A stretch of 64,000 nucleotides of DNA from Azotobacter salinestris (GTDB lineage: Bacteria; Pseudomonadota; Gammaproteobacteria; Pseudomonadales; Pseudomonadaceae). Where the stretch lies: positions 509,001 to 573,000 of the forward strand of contig NZ_CP045302.1 of NCBI RefSeq assembly GCF_009363155.1, read 5' to 3'. The notes under the pieces are model-generated. The model was not told the DNA's origin. It did not search any database and saw only the letters and a program-made list of their open reading frames with translations. This document shows positions 39,639 to 50,060 of the stretch, piece after piece. The translations under genes were made by a program, and so were the position numbers. Numbering within the stretch: position 1 is the stretch's first letter; every line of letters starts with the position of its first letter.

Positions 39639-40832
39639 GGAAATCCTGAAAAAGACTTCCCGATTCTGGTGAAATACACCCGCTCCCTTGTCCGAGTTTC
39701 CCGATGAAGCAACTGTCCTTCGCCGATGCCGAGTATGCCGGCAAGCGCAAGCAGACCCGCCGCGAGCGCTTCCTGCTCGAGATGGACCAGGTGGTGCCGT
39801 GGCAGGGGCTGATCGCCCTGATCGAGCCCTACTATCCCAAGGGCGAAGGCGGTCGGCCCGCCTACCCGCTGGCAGCCATGCTGCGCGTGCACCTGATGCA
39901 GAACTGGTTCGGCTACAGCGATCCGGCGATGGAGGAAGCGCTGTACGAAACCACTCTCCTGCGCCAGTTCGCCGGCCTGAGCCTGGAGCGCATCCCGGAC
40001 GAAACGACCCTCCTCAACTTCCGTCGCCTGCTGGAGAAGCACGAACTGGCCGGGGGAATACTGGAGGTGATCAACGGCTATCTGGGCGAGCGCGGACTGT
40101 CGCTGCGCCAGGGCACCATTGTCGACGCCACCCTGATCCATGCGCCGAGCTCGACGAAGAACAAGGACGGCAAGCGCGACCCGGAAATGCACTCGACGAA
40201 GAAGGGCAACCAGTACTACTTCGGCGCAAAAGCTCACATTGGTGCCGACGCTGAGTCGGGTCTGGTGCACAGCGTGGTGGTCACGGCAGCCAACGTGGCA
40301 GATGTCACCCAAGTCGACCAACTGCTGCATGGCGAGGAAAACGTAGTGAGTGCCGATGCGGGCTATACCGGCGTAGAGAAGCGCCCCGAGCATGAAGGTC
40401 GGCAGGTCATCTGGCAGGTCGCGGCCCGGCGCAGTACCTACAAGAAGCATGGCAAGCGTAGCGCCTTATACAAAGCGATCCGCAAGATCGAGAAGGCCAA
40501 GGCCCAGGTACGAGCCAAGGTCGAACATCCGTTCCGCGTGATCAAGCGCCAGTTTGGCTACACCAAGGTGCGCTTCCGGGGATTGGCCAAAAACACGTCA
40601 CAGTTGGTGACGCTGTTCGCCTTGTCGAATCTGTGGATGGCGCGCCGATATTTACTGGCGAATGCAGGAGAGGTGCGCCTGTAATGCGGGAAACGGTTGC
40701 TGCGACGTGCTCGCGGCAGCTAAAAAACGCAGAAACGAGCGGGTGATCTGATCGTTTTTGATCGATTCTCCGCTTTCAAAGTCGGCGGGGGGCTGAAGTC
40801 AGCCAGAAATACATGACTACTTCAGACCATCC
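39639..40832 (+). mobile_element. IS5-like element, copy 4 (1194 bp)
   Basis: Complete, with GGAAATCCTGAA at the left end and the GGATGGTCTGAA end on the right. Flanked by TTAA at 39635-39638 and 40833-40836. It sits between the kinase gene and the regulator gene, exactly between a Shine-Dalgarno and its start codon. Confidence 0.95.
39704..40684 (+). CDS. IS5-family transposase, copy 4
   Basis: 326 aa, identical in protein sequence to copies 1 and 2, intact. About 150 bp of conserved noncoding sequence follow the stop inside the element. Confidence 0.95.
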   Translation: MKQLSFADAEYAGKRKQTRRERFLLEMDQVVPWQGLIALIEPYYPKGEGGRPAYPLAAMLRVHLMQNWFGYSDPAMEEALYETTLLRQFAGLSLERIPDETTLLNFRRLLEKHELAGGILEVINGYLGERGLSLRQGTIVDATLIHAPSSTKNKDGKRDPEMHSTKKGNQYYFGAKAHIGADAESGLVHSVVVTAANVADVTQVDQLLHGEENVVSADAGYTGVEKRPEHEGRQVIWQVAARRSTYKKHGKRSALYKAIRKIEKAKAQVRAKVEHPFRVIKRQFGYTKVRFRGLAKNTSQLVTLFALSNLWMARRYLLANAGEVRL

Positions 40833-40837
40833 TTAAG

Positions 40838-41321
40838 TTGAGCGAACAAAAGAGGATTCTGCACGTAGAAGACGACGGCCTTATCCAGGCGATTGTCAGA
40901 GCTGCGCTTCAAACAAAAGGCTTCGAAGTCGTATGCGCCTCCTCAGGGAAGGAAGCTCTGGAAGTATTAATCCGGCAATACGAAAGCACAAATAAGGCTC
41001 ATACCAGTATCGGCATATATCCTTGATTTTCAAGGAGAAACCAAAATACAGAAAGTGCCCTATTGTATTGCCGGATTAATAGCAAACAACTATTCACCCG
41101 ACCTGATACTGCTCGACGTTGTAATGCCGGACATGGACGGACTTGAAACCTTGGAGAAACTGAAAGACAAGATAGACATAACGCGCACGCCTGTCATTTT
41201 CATGACAGCCGGAGCGGACCAGAAAAAAATGGAACACTATCGCAGCCTTGGAGCCAAGGGCATCATAATAAAGCCATTCAACCCTACCAAGCTGCACGAA
41301 GAAATAAAAAAATTGTTATAG
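40838..41321 (+). pseudogene. CheY-like single-domain response regulator, interrupted by a MITE
   Basis: Removing 115 bp (the 113-bp element plus one TA) joins KEALEV to ANNYSPDLILLDVVMPDMDG in frame and gives a complete 122-aa receiver domain. Its acidic pocket is in ILHVEDDGL, the phospho-acceptor Asp in LILLDVVMP, the switch region in VIFMTAG and the lysine in GIIIKPFNP. The start is TTG at 40838. With the upstream IS5 copy also removed, AAGGAG (39626-39631) lies eight bases before this TTG. So it was the second gene of an operon with the hybrid kinase. At present it is both detached from its ribosome-binding site and disrupted inside. Confidence 0.88.
40967..41079. mobile_element. 113-bp MITE-like element, copy 1
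   Basis: Terminal inverted repeats TTAATCCGGCAATAC / GTATTGCCGGATTAA of 15 bp, flanked by TA at 40965-40966 and 41080-41081, no coding capacity. The interior has a small palindrome, CCTTGA-TTT-TCAAGG. The TA duplication suggests mobilisation by an IS630/Tc1-type transposase, but the ends differ from both IS630 elements in the window. Confidence 0.9.
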
Positions 41322-41563
41322 GACTATGAGCACGCAAACCCACAGCCTATGATTTTGCAACTCTCCAAAGGTAGCTGCCGCTACCTCCCACCCAGCAAGA
41401 AGGCATAATGAAAGTGCCGACTCAGCCCCACATCACCATCAAGCAACTTACAATTCAAATATGCGATTGACGGCATAACCATTGCCCGAAACAGCCAAGG
41501 AAATCCTGAAAAAGACTTCCCGATTCTGGTGAAATACACCCGCTCCCTTGTCCGAGTTTCCCG

Positions 41564-42544
41564 ATGAAGCAACTGTCCTTCGCCGATGCCGAGTATGCCG
41601 GCAAGCGCAAGCAGACCCGCCGCGAGCGCTTCCTGCTCGAGATGGACCAGGTGGTGCCGTGGCAGGGGCTGATCGCCCTGATCGAGCCCTACTATCCCAA
41701 GGGCGAAGGCGGTCGGCCCGCCTACCCGCTGGCAGCCATGCTGCGCGTGCACCTGATGCAGAACTGGTTCGGCTACAGCGATCCGGCGATGGAGGAAGCG
41801 CTGTACGAAACCACTCTCCTGCGCCAGTTCGCCGGCCTGAGCCTGGAGCGCATCCCGGACGAAACGACCCTCCTCAACTTCCGTCGCCTGCTGGAGAAGC
41901 ACGAACTGGCCGGGGGAATACTGGAGGTGATCAACGGCTATCTGGGCGAGCGCGGACTGTCGCTGCGCCAGAGCACCATTGTCGACGCCACCCTGATCCA
42001 TGCGCCGAGCTCGACGAAGAACAAGGACGGCAAGCGCGACCCGGAAATGCACTCGACGAAGAAGGGCAACCAGTACTACTTCGGCGCAAAAGCTCACATT
42101 GGTGCCGACGCTGAGTCGGGTCTGGTGCACAGCGTGGTGGTCACGGCAGCCAACGTGGCAGATGTCACCCAAGTCGACCAACTGCTGCATGGCGAGGAAA
42201 ACGTAGTGAGTGCCGATGCGGGCTATACCGGCGTAGAGAAGCGCCCCGAGCATGAAGGTCGGCAGGTCATCTGGCAGGTCGCGGCCCGGCGCAGTACCTA
42301 CAAGAAGCATGGCAAGCGTAGCGCCTTATACAAAGCGATCCGCAAGATCGAGAAGGCCAAGGCCCAGGTACGAGCCAAGGTCGAACATCCGTTCCGCGTG
42401 ATCAAGCGCCAGTTTGGCTACACCAAGGTGCGCTTCCGGGGATTGGCCAAAAACACGTCACAGTTGGTGACGCTGTTCGCCTTGTCGAATCTGTGGATGG
42501 CGCGCCGATATTTACTGGCGAATGCAGGAGAGGTGCGCCTGTAA
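41564..42544 (+). CDS. IS5-family transposase, copy 5
   Basis: 326 aa, intact, differing from copies 1, 2 and 4 by one residue in the segment before the first catalytic Asp (RQSTIVDAT instead of RQGTIVDAT). The MITE insertion lies beyond the stop and does not touch the protein, but it damages the element's right end. Confidence 0.95.
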   Translation: MKQLSFADAEYAGKRKQTRRERFLLEMDQVVPWQGLIALIEPYYPKGEGGRPAYPLAAMLRVHLMQNWFGYSDPAMEEALYETTLLRQFAGLSLERIPDETTLLNFRRLLEKHELAGGILEVINGYLGERGLSLRQSTIVDATLIHAPSSTKNKDGKRDPEMHSTKKGNQYYFGAKAHIGADAESGLVHSVVVTAANVADVTQVDQLLHGEENVVSADAGYTGVEKRPEHEGRQVIWQVAARRSTYKKHGKRSALYKAIRKIEKAKAQVRAKVEHPFRVIKRQFGYTKVRFRGLAKNTSQLVTLFALSNLWMARRYLLANAGEVRL

Positions 42545-42679
42545 TGCGGGAAACGGTTGCTGCGACGTGCTCGCGGCAGCTAAAAAACGCAGAAACGAGC
42601 GGGTGATCTGATCGTTTTTGATCGATTCTCCGCTTTCAAAGTCGGCGGGGGGCTGAAGTCAGCCAGAAATACATGACTA

Positions 42680-42792
42680 TTAATCCGGCAATACAATAGG
42701 GCACTTTCTGTATTTTGGTTTCTCCTTGAAAATCAAGGATATATGCCGATACTGGTATGAGCCTTATTTGTGCTTTCGTATTGCCGGATTAA
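42680..42792. mobile_element. 113-bp MITE-like element, copy 2
   Basis: Base for base the reverse complement of copy 1 at 40967-41079, flanked by TA at 42678-42679 and 42793-42794. It lies 15 bp inside the right tip of IS5-like copy 5. Confidence 0.9.
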
Positions 42793-42838
42793 TACTTCAG
42801 ACCATCCCCAAGTCAACTCTCGATACCCCCTCATCATC

Positions 42839-42934
42839 CAGGACGCTTCTACCCAGAACTGCCGAAGGCTGAACCGGGACTATGAATGGCTGGCCACGAC
42901 ACTGACAGGCTCTCACTGCATGGACAATGAATAG
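42839..42934 (+). pseudogene. Possible C-terminal scrap of another IS5-type transposase
   Basis: The plus-strand frame reads QNCRRLNRDYEWLATT before a stop at 42932-42934. This resembles the NRRLSKDYE-x-x-x-x-T motif common at the C-terminus of IS5/IS1031-type transposases. It is short, with nothing else of the gene left nearby, so the call is weak. Confidence 0.35.
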
Positions 42935-42984
42935 GCCGATAACTGGCTTCGCCATGCGGAGATGCAGGCGGTTTTACGACAAGC

Positions 42985-43015
42985 GAGGAGCGCCCGCCCC
43001 CTCGGGCGCATCCTC
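42985..43015 (-). terminator. GC-rich hairpin after ubiX
   Basis: GAGGAGCGCCCG and CGGGCGCATCCTC form a 12-bp stem with one bulged base around a 6-base loop, 39 bases beyond the ubiX stop. There is no clear T run in the minus direction. It is a plausible transcript end for the decarboxylase operon. Confidence 0.4.
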
Positions 43016-43053
43016 GATTCCCGGCAATGCCGTGTACCTTCCCGCTTCGCGCA

Positions 43054-43656
43054 TCAGAGGCTCCGGCGCCTGTCCGCCGGCGTCGTGGCGAGGTCCTCCC
43101 CCCAACGCGGCAGTCCCGGCACCTCCAGTCCGAAGCAGTCGAGTGCACGGGCCACCGAATGGTCGACGATGTCGGCGATGCTCTGCGGCTCGGTGTAGAA
43201 GGCCGGGACCGGCGGATGGATGATGCCGCCCAGCTCGGTCACGGCGAGCATGTTGCGGATATGCCCGGCATGCAGCGGCGCCTCGCGAACCATCAGCACC
43301 AGGCGCCGGCGCTCCTTCAGCGCCACGTCGGCGGCGCGGGTCAGCAAGGTGGTGGTCACACCGCTGGCGATTTCTGCCAGGGTGCGCACCGAACAGGGCG
43401 CCACCAGCATGCCCAGCGTCCTGAACGAGCCGCTGGAAATGCTGGCGCCGACATCGCCGATCGGGTGTACGTGATCGGCCAGCGCGTACAGCTCCTCGCG
43501 CCTGAGCCGGGTTTCGTAGGCGCGAGTCATCTCGCCGGCGCGCGACACCACCAGATGGCTTTCCACTTCCAGCGCCCTGAGCATCTGCAGGGCGCGGATG
43601 CCATAGATGATGCCGGTGGCGCCACTGATCCCCACGACCAGCCGTTGCGCGTTCAT
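43054..43656 (-). CDS. ubiX: UbiX-family flavin prenyltransferase
   Basis: Makes prenylated FMN, the cofactor of UbiD-type decarboxylases, in the cytoplasm. 200 aa, full length. The FMN-binding start reads [21 protein letters not shown]; further signatures are [14 protein letters not shown] and [19 protein letters not shown], and [12 protein letters not shown] near the C-terminus. Its ATG overlaps the UbiD stop as ATGA, so it is coupled to the enzyme it serves. The chromosome may carry another ubiX for ubiquinone synthesis; this one is dedicated by context. Confidence 0.93.
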   Translation of the reverse strand: MNAQRLVVGISGATGIIYGIRALQMLRALEVESHLVVSRAGEMTRAYETRLRREELYALADHVHPIGDVGASISSGSFRTLGMLVAPCSVRTLAEIASGVTTTLLTRAADVALKERRRLVLMVREAPLHAGHIRNMLAVTELGGIIHPPVPAFYTEPQSIADIVDHSVARALDCFGLEVPGLPRWGEDLATTPADRRRSL

Positions 43657-45167
43657 GGGCGGGCCTGCGGAAAGAGTTCGGGGGCGAAGGGATGCGGATC
43701 GACCTCGCGGAATTTCGCCCGCTCGAAGCGCTCCCGCAGGTGCCAGGGCGCCGTGCAGTCGAAGATGGTCTTGCAGGTCAGGCCGCGCGCCCGGATCGAC
43801 GGGCTGTATTCCGGCACCTGCGACGGATCGAGCACATGCCCGGGCACGCCGGGCACGAAGATGGTGTCCACGTCGCCCTGGTAGCGCGTCTGCATGGCCC
43901 AAAGCACATCGTCGGAGTCGAAGGGATCGACGTCCTCGTCGACCAGGATGACGTTCTTCAGCTCGCGGTAGACCGCCAGTGCGATGAGCGCGGCCTGGCG
44001 CTGGCGGCCTTCGTCGCCCGGCCGGCGCTTGGCCACCTGCAGCACGGCGAGCAGCTTGCCGCCGCCGGCGGTATGTGCGTACACGTTCTTCAGAAAGCCG
44101 GGCATGGCCCGCTCCACAGCAACGCGGATGCTCGCCTCGGTGGGAATCCCCGCCAGGTTGGTGTGTTCCTCGCCGGGGCCGACCAGGGTCTGCAGGATCG
44201 CCTGCCGGCGCATGGTGACGGCCGTGACGCGGATGACCGGCAGCGAAGGATTGGCCGGACCGGTGTAACCGGGGAATTCCGGCATGGCGCGCCCGCTGTT
44301 GGTGTTGATGTCCTCGCGCAGGCGCTCGTGGGGCAGGATCTCGCCCTCGATCACCACTTCGGCACGGGCGATGGCCTTCTGCCCGATGCTGACCGCCTCG
44401 ACCAGTTCCACCGGCCTGCCGCGCAGGCCGCCGGCAATCTTCAGCTCGTCGTAGCCCAGCGGCGTGGTCGGCGCCTCGAAGCAGGCGCCGATGTGGATCG
44501 CCGGGTCCAGCCCCATGTTGATGGTCACCGGCAGCGGCTTGCCGGCTGCCTCGGCCTTCTGGCGGAACTTGTCGATATGGCGGTCGGGCGCGAAGAAGAT
44601 CGACAGCCGGTCCCGGTCCTGCACACACAGGCGGTGGATGGTGACGTCGGCGTGGCCCTCCTCGGGATCGCTGCCCAGCACCAGACCGAGACAGAAGAAC
44701 GGGCCGGCATCCTCGTCGGTGTTGGTCGGCGCCGGCAGCAGTGTGCGCAGATCGAACTCCGGGTCTTCGGCGCGGTGGATCACCTCCTGGCAGGGCGCCT
44801 GCTCCCGCGTCACGACCACAGGGTCGAGGGCCTGCTCGATCGCCTCGCCCATGCGCTCGGCCAGCCGGTCAGGCGTGGTGTCGAGCAGCAGGGCGACCCG
44901 TTCGCGGCTGGCCATCAGCCCCACCAGAACCCGCGCGCCCGGATAACCCTTGATGTTCTCGAACATCATCGCCGGCCCCAGGCGGGTCGGACGCCTGACG
45001 GTTCCCCCCGCCCCGACGCGCTTGTAGACGCCGGCGAGCTCGGCATGGGGATCCACCGGATGGTCGGTTCGCAGCAGTTGGCCCGGCACCCTCTCCAGAC
45101 GCGCCAGGGCCGTGCGTAGGTCATTGATGGGAGCGGAATCGATGATGGCGGGAAATGGCTGTCTCAT
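43653..45167 (-). CDS. UbiD-family (hydroxy)aromatic acid decarboxylase
   Basis: prFMN-dependent non-oxidative decarboxylase of 504 aa. Recognisable family regions are [39 protein letters not shown], the E-x-x-R-x-x-E-type stretch around [16 protein letters not shown], and [20 protein letters not shown]. It resembles the gallate/vanillate/4-hydroxybenzoate decarboxylase branch more than ubiquinone UbiD, but the substrate is not certain. The start is ambiguous: the ATG at 45165-45167 fits the family N-terminus ([11 protein letters not shown]), while an in-frame ATG at 45200 has GGAGG just one base away. The small third subunit found with some such enzymes (VdcD/LpdD type) is not visible here. 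Confidence 0.88.
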   Translation of the reverse strand: MRQPFPAIIDSAPINDLRTALARLERVPGQLLRTDHPVDPHAELAGVYKRVGAGGTVRRPTRLGPAMMFENIKGYPGARVLVGLMASRERVALLLDTTPDRLAERMGEAIEQALDPVVVTREQAPCQEVIHRAEDPEFDLRTLLPAPTNTDEDAGPFFCLGLVLGSDPEEGHADVTIHRLCVQDRDRLSIFFAPDRHIDKFRQKAEAAGKPLPVTINMGLDPAIHIGACFEAPTTPLGYDELKIAGGLRGRPVELVEAVSIGQKAIARAEVVIEGEILPHERLREDINTNSGRAMPEFPGYTGPANPSLPVIRVTAVTMRRQAILQTLVGPGEEHTNLAGIPTEASIRVAVERAMPGFLKNVYAHTAGGGKLLAVLQVAKRRPGDEGRQRQAALIALAVYRELKNVILVDEDVDPFDSDDVLWAMQTRYQGDVDTIFVPGVPGHVLDPSQVPEYSPSIRARGLTCKTIFDCTAPWHLRERFERAKFREVDPHPFAPELFPQARP

Positions 45168-45413
45168 ATCGAAAAATCCATTTTTGGAAGAGATACCCAT
45201 GCCTCCTGCGCACGACCTGAAACTCTCGCCGGAAATTCGCTGGATCCGAAGGCTGTGCAGAGCAGGCGCGGGCACGGCGGCCAGCCTTTGCCCATACCTG
45301 CAGGGAAACAAGCAAGGCGGCTTTGCAAGCGTGCATTCGCCGCCTTCTGCAGCAGCGGAGCTCTAAAGATAGCTCCGTCCAGGCCGTGCGGAGAGCAGCC
45401 TCCCGCCGCGGGC

Positions 45414-46826
<1,413 letters not shown>

Positions 46827-46829
46827 GTG

Positions 46830-48176
46830 CTATCCCCCCTCTGCAATCCTGAAGACCAGACACACCTCGGTTCCCTCCCTTTCCCGGCTCTCCAGCCGGA
46901 CGGCGCCGCCGAAGCGCTCCATGATCCGCTTGACCAGCACCAGCCCCACGCCCAGCCCGCCGCGCTTGGTGGTGTAGAAGGCCTTGAAGGCCATCGCCAG
47001 CTGCTCCTTGGTCATGCCGTTGCCGCTGTCGCCGATGGTCAGGCGCAGGCGCCGCTCCAGGGCGTCGACGGCAATGCGGATGCGCAGCGAGCCGCCCCGC
47101 GGCATGGCCTCGATGGCGTTGGCGATCACGCTGTTGAGCACCTGGGCGAACAGCACCCGGTGGCTGAGCACCGTCGGCGCCGGCGGCGCCGGCCAGTCGA
47201 CCCGGATGTTGGCGGCGCCAAGCTGGTGCGCGAAGGCGTGCAGCACGTCGTCCAGCGCGGCGACCGGGTTCACCGCCTCGCGCTCGCCGCTAAGCGGGCG
47301 GGAGGCGATCAGCAGCTCGCTGACGCACTTGGACAGGCGGTCGACCTGGCCGATGATGTCCTCGAGGTTCTTGCGCACCGGCGCGTCCTCGGCGTCCAGC
47401 GCCAGCTCGGCGCTGGAGCGGATCGCGGCGAGCGGGTTGCGCAGGCTGTGGGCCACGGCGCTGGACATCTCGCCCAGGGCCACCACCGTCTCGTTGGCCA
47501 CCAGCTGCCGCTGCTGGGCGGCGAGCAGGCCGGAGAGCCGCCAGATCATCCAGAACAGCCCGAGGCAGATCAGCAGGCCGCCGAGCATGGCGGCCAGCCA
47601 GAACACCAGGTAGCTGCGCTGCAGCTGGGCGAGCAGGTCGAGCGGCTGCTTGTGGATCTCCAGCAGGGACGCCAGCCGGCCCGTCTCGTCCCGCAGCGGG
47701 ATGTAGTGCTCGACCTGGAGGCTTCCCGGCGGGCTGAGGAAGTTCGTGCCGCTCGCCCTGAAATGACTGGCGGTGATCGTGTCGCCGCAGCTGAAGGCCT
47801 CCTCGAGGCCAGGGTTGGCGCCCCGGGTACCGACCAGTTGCGGATCGGTCGACCAGAGGATGGTCCGGTCGGGGCCGTGCAGGTTGACCCGCTGCACCTC
47901 GGGGAGGCTGGCGATATGGTCGAGGAGCCTGTCGTAGCGGTGCGTCTGCGGCATCCCTCCGGAGACGCTGTCTTCAGGCTCGGCATGGTGCCGCTCCATG
48001 TCGGCGATCGCGCGGATCGCCTGGGCCGTCAGCAGGCCATCGCGCCGAACGCTCTCGGTCAGCAGAAAACGGGTGGAAAGGACGGCAAGCAGGACGACGA
48101 CCGTGGTGATGACGGCAAAGCTGACCAGGGAGAACCATCTGATCAGATTGAACCGCTTCGGGATTTCCGCGCCCAA
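46830..48176 (-). CDS. NtrB-type membrane sensor histidine kinase
   Basis: 448 aa with two membrane helices (about 14-38 and 190-212) around a periplasmic sensor region. The HisKA domain has the H-box AVAHSLRNPLAAI and the HATPase domain has NSVIANAIEAMP, IGDSGNGMT and RGGLGVGLVLVKR. The start is TTG at 48174-48176, supported by GGGAGG eight bases upstream; no ATG suits. Only three bases separate its stop from the regulator gene, so they are a two-component operon. The ligand is unknown; the sensor region has no recognised domain. Confidence 0.9.
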   Translation of the reverse strand: MGAEIPKRFNLIRWFSLVSFAVITTVVVLLAVLSTRFLLTESVRRDGLLTAQAIRAIADMERHHAEPEDSVSGGMPQTHRYDRLLDHIASLPEVQRVNLHGPDRTILWSTDPQLVGTRGANPGLEEAFSCGDTITASHFRASGTNFLSPPGSLQVEHYIPLRDETGRLASLLEIHKQPLDLLAQLQRSYLVFWLAAMLGGLLICLGLFWMIWRLSGLLAAQQRQLVANETVVALGEMSSAVAHSLRNPLAAIRSSAELALDAEDAPVRKNLEDIIGQVDRLSKCVSELLIASRPLSGEREAVNPVAALDDVLHAFAHQLGAANIRVDWPAPPAPTVLSHRVLFAQVLNSVIANAIEAMPRGGSLRIRIAVDALERRLRLTIGDSGNGMTKEQLAMAFKAFYTTKRGGLGVGLVLVKRIMERFGGAVRLESREREGTEVCLVFRIAEGG

Positions 48177-48487
48177 GGTACTCGCCTCCCTGCGAGAAGG
48201 ATGCCTCTGGAACCCGACTGGCTCATCCTCTTGTTGTTCTGGTGAGATTTTTATAGCCCATCGCCATAGGACCGCTAAGCACGATTGGCGATTATCAACG
48301 TCGGTGCTTATACAAGAATCGCCAGCCTAGCGGCTGTATGTGTCAGCTTTGGGTCAAGCGTGCCAATTCATGTCCTGCGACTGCACGCCATCGCCCGACG
48401 GGGCGGAAACAGTAAAGCACGGGAATGCCGCCACTGCCGCGGGCGGGCCTTGGGGATCGCCGGGCCGGGGCGGCGGCCCGCGTGTGG
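48177..48487. other. Intergenic region upstream of the sensor kinase
   Basis: No gene. On the minus strand it should carry the promoter of the sensor/regulator operon. The segment 48240-48345 is less GC-rich than its surroundings. No -24/-12 or strong sigma70 promoter was recognised. Confidence 0.4.
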
Positions 48488-48540
48488 TTAGGGTCTGTTG
48501 GCGTTTTGGCGGCCTGCGCCAAAACGCCAACAGACCCTAA
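48488..48540. repeat. Long perfect palindrome overlapping the sixA stop codon
   Basis: A 24-base arm beginning TTAGGGTCTGTTGGCGTTTT is followed, after a 5-base loop, by its exact reverse complement ending at 48540. The right arm contains the sixA stop codon. It could be a terminator, but a perfect 24-bp stem without a T tract is more like a transposon-end palindrome or a small repeat element. Confidence 0.75.
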
Positions 48541-49007
48541 TGGTGCTTGTGCCCCGGATGATGGAGGGCACGCAGATACATGGCGCCGGCCAGCGGCAGC
48601 TCGCCCTCCAGCTCGGCCAGGCTGGCGGTCTGCATGGGCACCGGGTCCTGCAGGTGGCCATGGATCAGCAGGCCGGCCAGTGCACCGACGAAGGGCTGGT
48701 GGCTGACCAGCAGAAGCTCCTCCTCGCTGCGCTCGGCCAGCAGGTCGAGGACCTGGCGCGGATCGTCGTCCGGCGTCAGCCAGTCGGCCACCTGCAGGTG
48801 CAGCCCGCCATCGAGCAGATCCTCCACCAGTTCGGCAGTCTGCCGGGCACGCACATAGGGGCTGCAGAGAATCGTCCGCAGGGGCCGGCCGATCAGGTGC
48901 AAGGCCGCCTGATGGACCTCCTTGCGGCCGTGCCGGGTCAGCTCGCGCTCGGCATCGGTACGGGCGTGCGGCTCGGCCTCGCCATGTCGCAACAACCAGA
49001 GTTTCAT
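48537..49007 (-). CDS. sixA: Phosphohistidine phosphatase SixA
   Basis: Small histidine-phosphatase-superfamily enzyme, 156 aa, that removes phosphate from phosphohistidine. The catalytic RHG motif is at the N-terminus (LWLLRHGEAEPHA), with the second histidine region in LLVSHQPFVGAL and the conserved SPYVRARQTAELV between. The start has GAGGAGAT upstream. It is encoded just downstream of gpsA on the same strand (30-bp gap), an arrangement familiar from pseudomonads. Its last codons lie inside a long palindrome. Confidence 0.92.
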   Translation of the reverse strand: MKLWLLRHGEAEPHARTDAERELTRHGRKEVHQAALHLIGRPLRTILCSPYVRARQTAELVEDLLDGGLHLQVADWLTPDDDPRQVLDLLAERSEEELLLVSHQPFVGALAGLLIHGHLQDPVPMQTASLAELEGELPLAGAMYLRALHHPGHKHH

Positions 49008-49037
49008 CGAGATCTCCTCACCGGCCGGGATGGGGGC

Positions 49038-50060
49038 TCAGAAGCCACTGGTGGAAATGAAGTCCACATCCGTCTTCGGCTCGCCGGTCATCAGTGCCTC
49101 GATGACCTGGGCCAGGGTGCGCCCTTCGAACAGGATGGCGTGGAGGCCGGCGACCAGAGGCATGTAGACGCCGAGCTCCTCGGCCTTGGCCTTGAGCACC
49201 CGCAGGGTGTTGACCCCTTCGGCCACCTCGCCGAGACGCGCCACCGCCTCCTCCAGACTGAGGCCCTGGCCGAGGGCATAACCCACCTGATAGTTGCGGC
49301 TCTTCGGCGAAGTGCAGGTGACGATCAGGTCGCCAACCCCGGCCAGGCCGAGGAAAGTCATGGGGTTGGCGCCGAGCCGTGCGGCGAAGCGCGTCATCTC
49401 GGCGAGGGCGCGGGTGATCAGCATGCTCTTGGTGTTCTCGCCCATGCCCAGCGCGGCGGCCATGCCGGCCATGATCGCGTAGACGTTCTTCAGCGCCCCG
49501 CCGAGCTCGGCGCCGAAGCGGTCGCCGCTGGCGTAAACGCGGAAGGTGCGCCCGTGCAGCACGGCCTGCACCGCCCGGCACAGTGCCTCGTCCTCGCTGG
49601 CGATGACCGTGGCGGTCAGCGCATGCTCGGCGATCTCCCGCGCCAGGTTCGGCCCGGAAAGCACGCCGATGCGCGCCGCAGGAGCGATCTCCTCGATGAT
49701 CTGGCTCATCAGCTTGAAGCTCTGCGCCTCGATTCCCTTGGTGGTGCTGACCAGCATCTTCCCGGCCAGCAGCGCGGACACCGGCTGCAGCGCCTGGCGC
49801 AGGGCGCTGGAGGGCAGCACGACGAAGATCAGCTCGCTGCCGGCAACCGTGGCGGCGAGATCGATGACCGGCTCGACGCCGGGCAGTACCTTGACGCCCT
49901 TCAGGTAGCGCGGATTCTCCCGCTGCGTGCGGATCGCCTCGGCCTGCTCCGGATCGCGCATCCACAGCCGCACGGCCTGGCCGTTCTCCGCCAGCAGGTT
50001 GGCGAGCGCCGTGCCGAAGCTGCCGCCGCCGAGCACCGCGATGGGTTGTCTTGCAATCAT
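49038..50060 (-). CDS. gpsA: NAD(P)H-dependent glycerol-3-phosphate dehydrogenase
   Basis: Makes sn-glycerol 3-phosphate for phospholipid synthesis; cytosolic, 340 aa, full length. The dinucleotide-binding motif is [20 protein letters not shown], the catalytic lysine lies in [14 protein letters not shown], and ATVIASED and [19 protein letters not shown] are family signatures. GAGGAACG precedes the ATG. It is located back-to-back with fabA, so lipid synthesis genes flank a shared intergenic region. Confidence 0.96.
   Translation of the reverse strand: MIARQPIAVLGGGSFGTALANLLAENGQAVRLWMRDPEQAEAIRTQRENPRYLKGVKVLPGVEPVIDLAATVAGSELIFVVLPSSALRQALQPVSALLAGKMLVSTTKGIEAQSFKLMSQIIEEIAPAARIGVLSGPNLAREIAEHALTATVIASEDEALCRAVQAVLHGRTFRVYASGDRFGAELGGALKNVYAIMAGMAAALGMGENTKSMLITRALAEMTRFAARLGANPMTFLGLAGVGDLIVTCTSPKSRNYQVGYALGQGLSLEEAVARLGEVAEGVNTLRVLKAKAEELGVYMPLVAGLHAILFEGRTLAQVIEALMTGEPKTDVDFISTSGF

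Larger units (their letters stand above)
41499..42807 (+). mobile_element. IS5-like element, copy 5, carrying a MITE in its right end
   Basis: Same ends as copy 4, flanked by CCAA at 41495-41498 and 42808-42811. It is 1309 bp long because the 113-bp element and a TA are inserted close to the right terminal repeat; without them it is 1194 bp. The 177 bp between the regulator gene and this element contain no gene. Confidence 0.93.

Noticed and set aside
40838-41026. Free-standing 62-residue receiver fragment as a small gene
   Set aside because: It is the first part of the response regulator, truncated by the MITE; the rest continues after the element.
43657-44628. UbiX as the C-terminal part of a 524-codon protein
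   Set aside because: The upstream extension lies in another phase of ubiD; UbiX starts at the ATG overlapping the ubiD stop.
45168-45413. Sigma54 promoter before the decarboxylase operon
   Set aside because: Stretches such as GCACGCTTGC look similar, but none keeps GG-N10-GC spacing.
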